A stretch of DNA of 64,000 nucleotides. Source: Oerskovia douganii. Lineage in GTDB: Bacteria > Actinomycetota > Actinomycetes > Actinomycetales > Cellulomonadaceae. The translations under genes and the position numbers were made by a program. A model generated the notes under the pieces. It made no database searches. It saw only the letters and a program-made list of their open reading frames with translations, and was not told where the DNA came from. Shown here piece after piece: positions 1 through 7,908 of this stretch (position 1 is its first letter; every line of letters begins with the position of its first letter). Where the stretch lies: contig NZ_JACSPN010000008.1 in assembly GCF_015142735.1 (NCBI RefSeq), positions 27,488 through 91,487 on the forward strand, written 5' to 3'.

Positions 1-32
<32 letters not shown>

Positions 33-47
33 CGTCTCGGCCCGGGC

Positions 48-617
48 TCAGGCCGCCCGCACGATCGTGCGCCCCGCGACCCCCGCGAGCAGCGACCAGA
101 TCGCGACCCCGATGAGCAGGTTGACGAGCCCGGACAGGGCCGCCGCGGTGAGGTCCGAGGTCCAGGCGAACGGCAGGGCCGTGATGACGACGATCACGAG
201 CGCCATGATCCAGCCGAAGAACGCGCGAGGCCGCGGTGTCGTGAGGATCAGCACGTGGAGCAGCCCTGCCGCCAGGAGGGCCAGCACCGCGCCGTCGATC
301 GCGAACGCCGCCTGGTGCGAGCCGGTCGCGAAGAGGTCCGGCGGGGGGACGAGCGAGAGCGAGAAGATCCGTTCGAGGATGATGACCGCCACGAGCCCGA
401 TCAGCGCGGCGACCAGTGCGGTGGCGGCGGCACCTGCCCAGAAGCGGCCCACCTCGACCGCGAGGCGCGGGTCCGCGGGGTTGACGGGCTCGGGCGGGAC
501 GAAGTCCGCGTGCGGGTCGGGTGGGACGACGGGCGGGATGGCCGGCGGCACCGCGGGGTATCCGGGGGTCCCGGGCGGTGGCACGTTGCTGCGGGGCGGG
601 AAGTTCGGGTCGCTCAT
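48..617 (-). CDS. Proline-rich N-terminus, four-helix membrane protein (DUF6069-like)
   Basis: A 189-residue protein. The first ~45 residues are Pro-rich and disordered (repeated PPG, PPV and PPD motifs), followed by about four hydrophobic helices from residue ~58 to the C-terminus. The ATG is preceded by a good AGGAG ribosome site, which fixes the start. The layout (soluble Pro-rich tail, four transmembrane spans, no catalytic motif) resembles actinobacterial DUF6069-type membrane proteins; I recognise the architecture rather than a signature. It is divergent from the cimA leader region. Its function is unknown. Confidence 0.75.
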   Translation of the reverse strand: MSDPNFPPRSNVPPPGTPGYPAVPPAIPPVVPPDPHADFVPPEPVNPADPRLAVEVGRFWAGAAATALVAALIGLVAVIILERIFSLSLVPPPDLFATGSHQAAFAIDGAVLALLAAGLLHVLILTTPRPRAFFGWIMALVIVVITALPFAWTSDLTAAALSGLVNLLIGVAIWSLLAGVAGRTIVRAA

Positions 618-716
618 GATGCGTCTCCTGTCGTTGCAGGCTGCCGTTCCGGGCGCTCACTGGTCGAGGTGCTCAGCCTGTGGACACCGTTCCATCCTGG
701 CAACTCCTGTGGCAGC

Positions 717-761
717 ATGTGTCCTGTGACACACCTCGTCTCCCACCTCATTATCGAGTAG
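717..761 (+). CDS. Candidate branched-chain amino acid leader peptide
   Basis: A 14-codon reading frame upstream of cimA, starting ATG at 717 or GTG at 726 and ending TAG at 759-761. It reads MCPVTHLVSHLIIE, so 5 of its last 8 residues are Leu, Val or Ile. A stable hairpin begins at its stop codon and an intrinsic terminator follows 29 nt later. A peptide rich in end-product codons, then hairpin, then terminator, is the layout of ribosome-mediated attenuation, and CimA starts isoleucine synthesis. Weak points: no strong ribosome site and no clear -10 element are visible, and I could not draw a convincing antiterminator. Confidence 0.5.
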   Translation: MCPVTHLVSHLIIE

Positions 762-788
762 CGCGCCCGGCCACCACACCGGACGCGC
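761..788 (+). promoter_or_regulatory. Hairpin at the leader-peptide stop codon
   Basis: Arms 761-770 and 779-788 pair with one mismatch around an 8-nt loop. The hairpin begins at the last base of the leader-peptide stop codon, so a translating ribosome would mask its base. It could serve as the pause or competitor structure of an attenuator. It does not overlap the terminator stem at 790-813, so it is not itself an obvious antiterminator. Confidence 0.5.
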
Positions 789-789
789 A

Positions 790-821
790 AACCTCCCGCA
801 CCCTCGGGGGGTTTTTTTGTT
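790..821 (+). terminator. Intrinsic terminator / candidate attenuator before cimA
   Basis: A 9-bp stem (790-798 with 805-813, one G.T pair) with a 6-nt loop is followed by seven T, then GTT. It is the only terminator with a real U-tract that I see in the window. It lies between the leader peptide and cimA, 179 nt before the cimA ATG, with no other gene in between, so premature termination of the cimA leader transcript is the simplest reading. Confidence 0.8.
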
Positions 822-942
822 GCCCGACCCCACCCTCGTCGGACAGCGAAGCGCCGGGCACGAGCTTCACGAGAGCGACCGCCCGGCGCGTGGGAACGAG
901 GAATCGCCGGGCGGCACGCGCAAGCGCCTCGCCCGGCCCGCC

Positions 943-948
943 TAGAGT
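943..948 (+). promoter_or_regulatory. Possible secondary -10 element for cimA
   Basis: TAGAGT fits the actinobacterial TANNNT -10 element and would give a transcript start near 955 and a ~45-nt leader for cimA that bypasses the terminator at 790-821. No good -35 is visible. A perfect 9-bp hairpin (851-859 with 881-889) lies upstream. If this promoter is active, attenuation would govern only part of cimA expression. Confidence 0.3.
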
Positions 949-999
949 GGTCCCGCCCAGGCGGCACCGCTGGACCCCGGAACCCCAGAGAGCGGCACG

Positions 1000-2664
1000 A
1001 TGACTTCCCAGGTGAACCCCCTTGCTCCTGCCACAGCGAGCGCACCCCCGACGTTCCACGTCTACGACACGACGCTGCGCGACGGCGCGCAGCAGGAGGG
1101 CATGAACCTGTCGGTCGCCGACAAGCTCGCGATCGCCCCCCTGCTGGACGAGCTGGGTGTCGGGTTCATCGAGGGCGGCTGGCCCGGGGCCATCCCCAAG
1201 GACACCGACTTCTTCTCCCGTGCGGCCAGCGAGCTCACGCTCAAGAACGCGGTGCTGGCCGCGTTCGGCGCGACCCGCAAGGCCGGGGTCCGGGCGGCCG
1301 ACGACCAGCAGGTCCGTGCCCTCCTGGCATCGCAGGCGCCCGTGATCACGCTCGTCGCCAAGTCCGACATCCGCCACGCCGAGCGGGCCCTGCGGACCAC
1401 GGGCGCCGAGAACCTCGCCATGATCACCGACACGGTCGCGTTCCTGGTGGCCGAGGGGCGCCGCGTGGTCCTCGACGCCGAGCACTTCTTCGACGGCTAC
1501 CGGTTCGACCCGGCCTACTCGCGCGCCGCGGTCGAGGCCGCGTTCGCGGCGGGGGCCGAGGTCGTCGCGCTGTGCGACACCAACGGCGGCATGCTGCCGG
1601 AGCTGGTGGGTGAGATCGTCACGGAGCTGCGCGACGTCGTCGGGATCCCGGACGGGCTCCACGCCCAGCCCGGGGACCCGCTGCTGGGGATGCACGCGCA
1701 CAACGACTCGGGCTGCGCGGTCGCCAACTCGCTCGCGGCCGTCGCCGCGGGCGCCGCGCACGTCCAGGGGACCGTCAACGGCTACGGAGAGCGCACCGGG
1801 AACGCGGACCTCATCACGGTCGTCGCGAACCTCGAGCTCAAGCAGGGGCGCTCGCTCCTCGTCGACGGCGGCCTGCAGGAGACCACGCGCATCGCGCACG
1901 CGATCAGCGAGATCACCAACATCTCCCCGTACGCCCGCCAGCCGTACGTCGGGGCGAGCGCGTTCGCGCACAAGGCCGGGCTGCACGCCTCGGCGATCAA
2001 GGTCGACCCGGACCTCTACCAGCACATCGAGCCCACGCTCGTCGGCAACGACATGCGCATGCTCATCTCCGACATGGCGGGGCGCGCCTCGATCGAGCTC
2101 AAGGGCCGGGAGATGGGCTTCGACCTGACGGACCAGGGCGACGTGCTCTCGCGCGTGACCAACCGCGTCAAGGACGACGAGGCCCGCGGCTACACGTACG
2201 AGGCCGCGGACGCGTCGTTCGATCTGCTCCTGCGCGAGGAGATCGCGGGCGAGCGGCCGCAGTACTTCCGGGTGGAGAGCTGGCGCACGATCGTCGAGCG
2301 GGCCGGGGGGCGCGGCACCGAGGCGACCGCGGAGGCCACGGTCAAGCTGCACGCCGGCGGCAAGCGCATCGTCAAGACGGGCGAGGGCAACGGGCCCGTG
2401 AACGCGCTCGACCACGCGCTGCGGCTCGCGCTGCGGCGCGTGTACCCGGAGATCGAGGCGTTCGAGCTGATCGACTTCAAGGTCCGCATCCTCGACACCG
2501 AGCAGGGCACCGACGCGATCACGCGCGTGCTCATCGAGACGACCGACGGCGCCCGGTCCTGGTCGACGGTGGGCGTGGGGCCGAACCTCATCGAGGCGGC
2601 CTGGGAGGCGCTGACGGACTCGGCGATCTACGGCCTGGTCCACGCGGGCGTCTCGGCCCGCTGA
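1000..2664 (+). CDS. cimA: (R)-citramalate synthase
   Basis: A 554-residue member of the alpha-isopropylmalate/homocitrate synthase family. It condenses acetyl-CoA with pyruvate to citramalate, the first step of the threonine-independent route to 2-oxobutyrate and isoleucine. The DRE-type start YDTTLRDGAQQEGMNLS lies at residues ~22-38, the metal-binding HAHNDSGCA at ~231-239, the GNADL region follows, and the C-terminal LeuA-type allosteric domain covers roughly 390-545. The length and the IEGGWPGAIPKD segment fit the long CimA subfamily rather than LeuA. The ATG has a modest GAGAG ribosome site. The structured leader upstream suggests attenuation by branched-chain amino acids (inference). 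The gene ends at a bidirectional hairpin shared with the convergent dehydrogenase. Confidence 0.93.
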   Translation: MTSQVNPLAPATASAPPTFHVYDTTLRDGAQQEGMNLSVADKLAIAPLLDELGVGFIEGGWPGAIPKDTDFFSRAASELTLKNAVLAAFGATRKAGVRAADDQQVRALLASQAPVITLVAKSDIRHAERALRTTGAENLAMITDTVAFLVAEGRRVVLDAEHFFDGYRFDPAYSRAAVEAAFAAGAEVVALCDTNGGMLPELVGEIVTELRDVVGIPDGLHAQPGDPLLGMHAHNDSGCAVANSLAAVAAGAAHVQGTVNGYGERTGNADLITVVANLELKQGRSLLVDGGLQETTRIAHAISEITNISPYARQPYVGASAFAHKAGLHASAIKVDPDLYQHIEPTLVGNDMRMLISDMAGRASIELKGREMGFDLTDQGDVLSRVTNRVKDDEARGYTYEAADASFDLLLREEIAGERPQYFRVESWRTIVERAGGRGTEATAEATVKLHAGGKRIVKTGEGNGPVNALDHALRLALRRVYPEIEAFELIDFKVRILDTEQGTDAITRVLIETTDGARSWSTVGVGPNLIEAAWEALTDSAIYGLVHAGVSAR

Positions 2665-2677
2665 CGATCCTGGGCGC

Positions 2678-2711
2678 GGCCCGGGCGGGACGTGCATGTC
2701 CCGGCCGGGCC
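2678..2711. terminator. Bidirectional GC hairpin between convergent genes
   Basis: 14-nt arms (2678-2691 and 2698-2711) match at 13 of 14 positions around a 6-nt loop. The hairpin lies between the cimA stop at 2664 and the convergent stop at 2720. There is no T-tract on either side, which is common for actinobacterial intergenic hairpins. Confidence 0.7.
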
Positions 2712-2719
2712 GCCGGGGT

Positions 2720-5617
2720 TCAGGGTCGCGTCGCGGCCTCGAGCAGCTCGACGACGTGGACGTAGTCCCGCCCCGTCGCCCTGCTCAGTCCCATCTCGCA
2801 CGTGCGGTTGCTCGACGCGTACGCGTCCGCGGCGCCGTGCTCGAGCGCGTGGGCCGCGACCTCGGCGGCCTCGGCGCGCGTCGCGGCGGCCGTGAGCTCG
2901 GGGTGGAGCATCCCGCGGTCGCCCGCGAAGCCGCAGCACCCCGCGTCGAGGGGGAGCACGACGTCGTCGGCCACCGCGCGTGCGACCGCCTCGAGGTCGC
3001 CGACGACCCCCAGGTGGATCGACGAGCACGTGGGGTGCAGGACGAGCGAGCCGACCGCGCGCCCCGTGGCTCGTGGATCGCGGCCGGTCGCCTCGAGCAC
3101 GGGCAGGACGTCGCGCCGCACGAACGTCACGGCGTCCAGGACCCGCAGCCGCTCGAACCGGTCGCGCGCCTCCCCGGTCAGGTGCCCGCCGACCCCCTCG
3201 AGGCCGTGCGTGCAGCTCGACGCGTCCGAGACGACGGGCAGGCGGCCGGCGTCGGTCGCGGCCCAGAGCGCGTCGAAGGTCCGCCCGGCCATCGCGGCCG
3301 CGCCGTCGGTCAGGCCCTTGGAGACCCAGGGCGTGCCGCAGCACAGGCCCTCGACGCCCGCGGGGATCGCGACCGCGATCCCCGCGCGGTCGCACAGCGC
3401 GAGGAACGCCGGACCGACGCCCCCCGGGCTGGGGGAGGAGCCGGCAGGCGAGAAGAGCGAGCCCGTGCAGGACTGGAAGAAGACGACGGATGCCGCTGGG
3501 GCGTCGTCGTCCCGGTCGGCGGCCGCGCGGCCACGGGGAGCGGGCGAGACGCGTCGCGGCCCCGGCCCTGGCAGGTCCGCCCCGACGAGCGGCACGACGT
3601 CGTCGCCCAGCACCGCGCGCCCGGCCCTGGACGCGGCGGCGACCAGGGGGGTGGGCAGCAGGTCGACCACGCCGAGCGCCCCGCGCAGGCCCGTGACCGC
3701 TCCGCCCCAGCGGTCGGCCGCGACGCGCCCGGCGCGCTGGACCACGCCGCCGTGTCGCTGCGCTCGCCGGACCTTCATGACCTTGCCCGTGTCGATCCCG
3801 ACCGGGCACGCGGTCACGCACAGCGAGTCGACGGCGCACGTGTCGACCGCCGAGTACTCGTAGGCTCGCTCGAGCTCGCGGAGCTCGCCCGGGGCGGCCG
3901 TGACCATCTCGCGCAGCAGCGCGATGCGCTGGCGTGGGGTCGTCGTGACCGTCCGCGACGGGCACGCGGGCTCGCAGTACCCGCACTCGACGCAGCGGTC
4001 GACGACGGCCGCGAGGTCTCCCGCGGCGGACGTCCCGACGGGCGGCACGAGCTTGAGGTGCTGGAGGTGCGCCTCGTCGTCGTCGCTGAGGAGCACACCG
4101 GGGTTGAGGATCCCCTCCGGGTCGCACAGGGCCTTGACCTCGCGCATCACGGCGTACAGGTCGTCGCCGAACTGGCGCCGGACGAAGGGCGCCATGATGC
4201 GGCCCGTGCCGTGCTCGGCCTTGAGGGACCCGCCCCGGCCGAGCACCAGCCCCACCATGTCCTCGGTGAAGGCCGCGAAGCGGTCGACCTCGTCGCCCAC
4301 CGACAGGTGCGGCGTGATCATGAAGTGCAGGTTGCCGTCCTTGGCGTGCCCGAACGTCACGGCGTCGTCGTAGCCGTGCTGCGCGAAGAGCCCGCCCAGG
4401 TCGCGGACCGTCGCGGTGAGGTCGGGCACCGGGACGACGAGGTCCTCCAGCAGGGCCGTGCTGCCCGGCGCCCGAGCCCCGGCGACCGCGGTGTACAGGC
4501 CCTTGCGCACGCGCCACAGGCGCTCGCGGGCCGCGGGGTCGCGCGTCAGGGCGGCTGGCGTCGCGAGGTCGAGCGAGGCGATGACGCCGCGCGCGGCCTC
4601 CTCGAACGGGTCGAGGGCGTCGGCGGTCGTGGCCTGGTACTCGACGAGCAGAGCCGTCTCGGTCGTCGCGGTCGCGAAGGCCCGCATCGACGCGTCGGCG
4701 AGCGGGTCCGCGGCCGCGACGCGCAGCGACGCCGCGTCGAGCAGCTCGATCGCGCGGGCCCCCGACCCGGTGAGGGTCGCCAGGGCGTCGGTCGCGCGCT
4801 CGAGCGCGTCGAAGACGAGGAGGGTCGTCGAGGCCGCGGGCAGCAGCGGGACGGTCCGGAACGTCACGTCGGCCACGAACGCCAGCGTCCCCTCCGAGCC
4901 GACGACCAGGTGCTCGAGGATCTTGACGGGGGACTCGTGGTCCACGAACGCGTTGACGCCGTAGCCCATGGTGTTCTTCATCGAGTACTGGTGCGCGATG
5001 GTCGCGCGCATGGACCCGCTCGCGCGCACCCGGTCGCGGAGCGCGGCCAGGCCGCGGTGCAGCGCAGGCTCGAGGGCGCGCAGGCGCTCGTCGGCGTCGG
5101 GCGCCCCCGTGTCGAGCACGGAGCCGCTCGGCAGGACCAGCGTCATCGCGTCGACCGTGCGGTACGCGGTGTCGACCGTCCCGCACGCCATGCCCGAGGA
5201 GTTGTTCGCGACGACGCCGCCGATCGTGCACGCGATCTCGCTCGCGGGGTCCGGGCCGAGACGCCGCCCGTGGCGCAGGAGCCGCGCGTTGACCGAGCGG
5301 AGCGTCACGCCCGGCTGGCAGCGCACGCGTGCGCCGTCGTCGAGCACCTCGACACGCGTGAAGCGCGTGCGCGTGTCGACGAGCAGGCCGGCGCCCGACG
5401 CCTGTCCCGACAGGCTCGTGCCGCCCGACCGGAACGTGACCGGCAGCCCGCGGCGACGGGCCTCGGCGAATGCCGCGACGACGTCGGGCACGTCCTGCGC
5501 CCGGGCCACGGCCTCGGGGCGCAGCAGGTAGTGCGACGCGTCGTGCGCGTGCGCGACCCGCGTCAGGAGATCCGTCCGGATCTCGAGAGCGCGTCGCGTC
5601 GCGGCCGAGACCGTCAT
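2720..5617 (-). CDS. FAD/Fe-S D-lactate (or glycolate) dehydrogenase, GlcD-GlcF fusion type
   Basis: A 965-residue fusion of a flavin 2-hydroxyacid dehydrogenase and an iron-sulfur subunit. Residues ~40-260 form a PCMH-type FAD domain with RSGGTSLSGQ and NNSSGMACGT, followed by the FAD-oxidase C-terminal domain up to ~480. A ferredoxin-like region carries CVECGYCEPACP (~540) and CAVDSLCVTACP (~590). Two CCG-type cysteine domains follow (CCGTPW near 757 and CCGFAGDRG near 890). Such proteins oxidise D-lactate or glycolate at the membrane and pass electrons to quinone. The ATG overlaps the regulator's stop as ATGA, so it is the third gene of the kinase-regulator-dehydrogenase operon. MurQ, encoded divergently, releases D-lactate, which makes D-lactate the likely substrate here (inference); glycolate is the main alternative. 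Confidence 0.85.
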   Translation of the reverse strand: MTVSAATRRALEIRTDLLTRVAHAHDASHYLLRPEAVARAQDVPDVVAAFAEARRRGLPVTFRSGGTSLSGQASGAGLLVDTRTRFTRVEVLDDGARVRCQPGVTLRSVNARLLRHGRRLGPDPASEIACTIGGVVANNSSGMACGTVDTAYRTVDAMTLVLPSGSVLDTGAPDADERLRALEPALHRGLAALRDRVRASGSMRATIAHQYSMKNTMGYGVNAFVDHESPVKILEHLVVGSEGTLAFVADVTFRTVPLLPAASTTLLVFDALERATDALATLTGSGARAIELLDAASLRVAAADPLADASMRAFATATTETALLVEYQATTADALDPFEEAARGVIASLDLATPAALTRDPAARERLWRVRKGLYTAVAGARAPGSTALLEDLVVPVPDLTATVRDLGGLFAQHGYDDAVTFGHAKDGNLHFMITPHLSVGDEVDRFAAFTEDMVGLVLGRGGSLKAEHGTGRIMAPFVRRQFGDDLYAVMREVKALCDPEGILNPGVLLSDDDEAHLQHLKLVPPVGTSAAGDLAAVVDRCVECGYCEPACPSRTVTTTPRQRIALLREMVTAAPGELRELERAYEYSAVDTCAVDSLCVTACPVGIDTGKVMKVRRAQRHGGVVQRAGRVAADRWGGAVTGLRGALGVVDLLPTPLVAAASRAGRAVLGDDVVPLVGADLPGPGPRRVSPAPRGRAAADRDDDAPAASVVFFQSCTGSLFSPAGSSPSPGGVGPAFLALCDRAGIAVAIPAGVEGLCCGTPWVSKGLTDGAAAMAGRTFDALWAATDAGRLPVVSDASSCTHGLEGVGGHLTGEARDRFERLRVLDAVTFVRRDVLPVLEATGRDPRATGRAVGSLVLHPTCSSIHLGVVGDLEAVARAVADDVVLPLDAGCCGFAGDRGMLHPELTAAATRAEAAEVAAHALEHGAADAYASSNRTCEMGLSRATGRDYVHVVELLEAATRP

Positions 5618-6501
5618 GCGCGCGCCTTGCGCTCCCCGTCCAGCCGGTGGGGCTGGACCGCGTCGTAGGTCGCCTTGAGGTTGGCGCTCGTCTGCTCGTA
5701 CAGGCGCTGCGCGACCCGGACGAACAGGAAGTCGACGACCGCGAGCTGGGCGATACGGCTCGACAGGGCCCCCGACCGGAACTGCGTCTCGCGCGCCGTG
5801 GTGGCCAGGACGATGCGGGCCACCTGCCCCAGCGGCGACTCGGGGAAGTTCGTGATCGCGACGGTCGTCGCACCGCGCTCGTGCGCGATGCCCAGCGCGT
5901 GGTTGGTCTCGACCGTCTGGCCGCTGTGCGAGATCCCGATCGCGACGGCCCCCGGGCCGAGGAGCGCGGCCGACTGGAGCTGGAGGTGCGGGTCGGGGGA
6001 CGCGAAGCACACGAGCCCGATGCGCTGGAGCTTCTGCGCGAGGTCCTGCCCCGTCAGCCCGCTCGACCCGACACCGAACACGTCGATCCGAGGGGCGGCA
6101 GCGACGGCCGCGGCGACCTGCTCGAGGGCCGCGAGGTCGAGCATGCGCGCGGTCTCCTCGATGGTCCGCGCCTCGTGGAACGCGATCTTCGCGACGACGT
6201 CCTCGGCGGTGTCGGTCTCGTTGATCTCGCCGTGCGCGACGTTCGACCGCTCCATCTCCATCTCGCGCCGGGACGTGGCCTGGGCGAGGTCGATCCGGAA
6301 CTCGGGGTAGCCCGCGTAGCCGATCGCCCGGCAGAAGCGCACGACCGTCGCCTGCGAGGCCCCCGCGCGCGCCGCGAGCTCGTTGATCGTGGACCCGACG
6401 ACGGCGGCCGGGTCCGCGAGCACGGCCTCCGCGATCCGGGCCTCGGCCGGGCGGAGGGTCGGTAGCGCCTGGCGGATGCGGACGAGTCCATCACCGGTCA
6501 T
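5614..6501 (-). CDS. MurR/RpiR family transcriptional regulator
   Basis: 295 residues. An N-terminal RpiR-type helix-turn-helix (~1-80, including STINELAARAGASQATVVRFC) is followed by a SIS sugar-phosphate isomerase-like domain (~115-260, with FGVGSSGLTGQDLAQKL and GISHSGQTVETNHA). SIS domains of this family sense phosphosugars; E. coli MurR senses MurNAc-6-phosphate. The ATG is preceded by CCAGGAGAA. The gene overlaps the kinase upstream and the dehydrogenase downstream by 4 nt each, a tightly coupled operon. Gene content around it suggests it controls both divergent arms of the locus and responds to MurNAc-6-P or GlcNAc-6-P (inference). Candidate operators lie at 7694-7703 and 9125-9139. 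Confidence 0.9.
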   Translation of the reverse strand: MTGDGLVRIRQALPTLRPAEARIAEAVLADPAAVVGSTINELAARAGASQATVVRFCRAIGYAGYPEFRIDLAQATSRREMEMERSNVAHGEINETDTAEDVVAKIAFHEARTIEETARMLDLAALEQVAAAVAAAPRIDVFGVGSSGLTGQDLAQKLQRIGLVCFASPDPHLQLQSAALLGPGAVAIGISHSGQTVETNHALGIAHERGATTVAITNFPESPLGQVARIVLATTARETQFRSGALSSRIAQLAVVDFLFVRVAQRLYEQTSANLKATYDAVQPHRLDGERKARA

Positions 6502-7679
6502 GTCGGTTCTCCTGGGGGTGGGGTGGGACGGCTGGGGTCGGGACGGGCAGCGGGTGCGGGACCGGCGAGGCTCAGCCACGGCGGGCGGGCGACGAGGGCG
6601 CCGGGCCCCGTCGCGAGCCGGCGGGCGAGGTGGAGCGCGCCGTCGAGCGGGGTGCCCGCGGAGGGGACGAGCTCGGCGTCGGGGCGCAGGGCCGCGAACC
6701 GGCGCGCGAGAGCGCCCGTCAGGGACGGGCCGGCCGCGAGGACCCCGCCCGTGGCGGCGGCCAGCGGCGGCAGCGCCGGGACGAGGGCCGCCGCGAGCGA
6801 CTCGGCGAGGTGCCGACCCGCCTCGGTGAGGATCTGCACGGCCGCCGGGTCTCCCGCGGCGGCCGCGGCTGCGACGTCGGGCGTGAAGGAACCGAGGACC
6901 TGGGCACGGTCGGCGCGCGTGTAGAGCTGGGCGGGCCACGTGGTGGCGGGACCGAACCTGGCCGTGGCGGCGTCCAGGAGCGCCGCGGACGCTCCTGTCG
7001 CGCGGCCGTCGTGCGCGGCGAGCGCGGCACGCAGGCCGTGCGCGCCGATCCACGTGGCCGACCCGAGGTCGCCCAGGAGGTGGCCCCAGCCGTCGACCCG
7101 CTGCCACGTCCCGGCGAGGTCGGTGCCCAGGGCGATCGTGCCGGTCCCGACCGCGACCACGGCCCCCGCGCGCCCGCCCAGTGCACCGAGGTGCGCGGTC
7201 ACGGCATCGGCGGCGACGGCCGTGCGCTCGGGCCCGAGGCTCGTCCGGAGCGCCTCGTGGACCGCGGACGGGTCCGGGACGAGGGTCGCGACGCCCGTCG
7301 CGCCGACCGCGGCGGCGGCGACCGTGGGCCGGCCGTCGACGGCTCCGGAGCACCGGGCGACGAACGCGGTCGCGAGGTCGTGCACGACGTCGGCGACGTC
7401 GCTGCCGCCCGGGCCGACCGAGACGGCGCGACCCGTGAGGGTCACCCGCTGCCCGTGATCGTCGTCCGCCGCCGCTGCCGCCCCCGCCGCAGGCGCGGGC
7501 GCGGGCGCGGGCGCGGGCGCCCCGGCTGCCGGAGCGGACGGGACCAGGGCTGCGGCGAGGCGGCTGCCGCTCCCTCCGACGTCGATCGCGACGACCCAGC
7601 GGGGGGAGGCCGGGGAAGCGGCTCGCGGGGCTGCTTGGGCCGGTGTGCGGTCCGGTGCGGCGTCGGGCGTCCTGGTCAC
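6498..7679 (-). CDS. BadF/BadG-type amino-sugar kinase (GlcNAc/MurNAc kinase-like)
   Basis: 393 residues of the ASKHA fold. The phosphate-1 motif VVAIDVGGSGSRLAAALV is near residue 30, with VGATGVATL, the GTGTIALGTDLAG loop and GWGHLLGDLGSATWIG following, as in N-acetylglucosamine kinase and bacterial MurK. It would phosphorylate free MurNAc and/or GlcNAc at C6 in the cytoplasm, supplying MurQ. A low-complexity Ala-Pro linker encoded by GCGGGC-type repeats (~7490-7530) is inserted after the first strand, which is unusual in a kinase core. GTG or later ATG starts are possible at the low-complexity N-terminus. It overlaps the RpiR gene by ATGA and is the first gene of its operon. Confidence 0.82.
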   Translation of the reverse strand: MTRTPDAAPDRTPAQAAPRAASPASPRWVVAIDVGGSGSRLAAALVPSAPAAGAPAPAPAPAPAAGAAAAADDDHGQRVTLTGRAVSVGPGGSDVADVVHDLATAFVARCSGAVDGRPTVAAAAVGATGVATLVPDPSAVHEALRTSLGPERTAVAADAVTAHLGALGGRAGAVVAVGTGTIALGTDLAGTWQRVDGWGHLLGDLGSATWIGAHGLRAALAAHDGRATGASAALLDAATARFGPATTWPAQLYTRADRAQVLGSFTPDVAAAAAAGDPAAVQILTEAGRHLAESLAAALVPALPPLAAATGGVLAAGPSLTGALARRFAALRPDAELVPSAGTPLDGALHLARRLATGPGALVARPPWLSLAGPAPAARPDPSRPTPPPGEPT

Positions 7680-7688
7680 GCCTCATTG

Positions 7689-7714
7689 TGGCATGAATTT
7701 TCAGACAGATGCCA
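7689..7714. promoter_or_regulatory. Candidate operator upstream of the kinase operon
   Basis: In an AT-rich island within GC-rich DNA, TGGCAT (7689-7694) and ATGCCA (7709-7714) form perfect inverted arms 14 bp apart. Between them lies a second palindrome, TGAATTTTCA (7694-7703), resembling the TGAA/TTCA half-sites bound by several RpiR-family regulators. The site begins 9 bp from the kinase start, where a repressor would block its transcription. Confidence 0.5.
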
Positions 7715-7908
7715 GAATATGGAGAAAAGCGCCACGGTTCACCCGGTGTCGCCGCGTCCGACGCGTCGGTCGCCCGACGCAGGGCGCGCTCCCGAGGGGG
7801 CCCGCTGCCCGGAGGCTACTCCTCGTGTGGGGTACGTCACCAGGCCTCGGTCGGACGGGCGACCGGCGGAACGGCAGCTCCCCTCGCGCGACACGTACCG
7901 TGGAGCCC

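Noticed and set aside
751-2697. 648-residue open frame on the minus strand opposite cimA
   Set aside because: Asp/Arg/Val-rich shadow with no homology; cimA is unambiguous.
2696-5668. 990-residue open frame on the plus strand, opposite the FAD/Fe-S dehydrogenase
   Set aside because: Arg/Ala/Pro-biased translation with no family motif; typical antisense shadow of GC-rich coding DNA, while the minus strand has clear domains.
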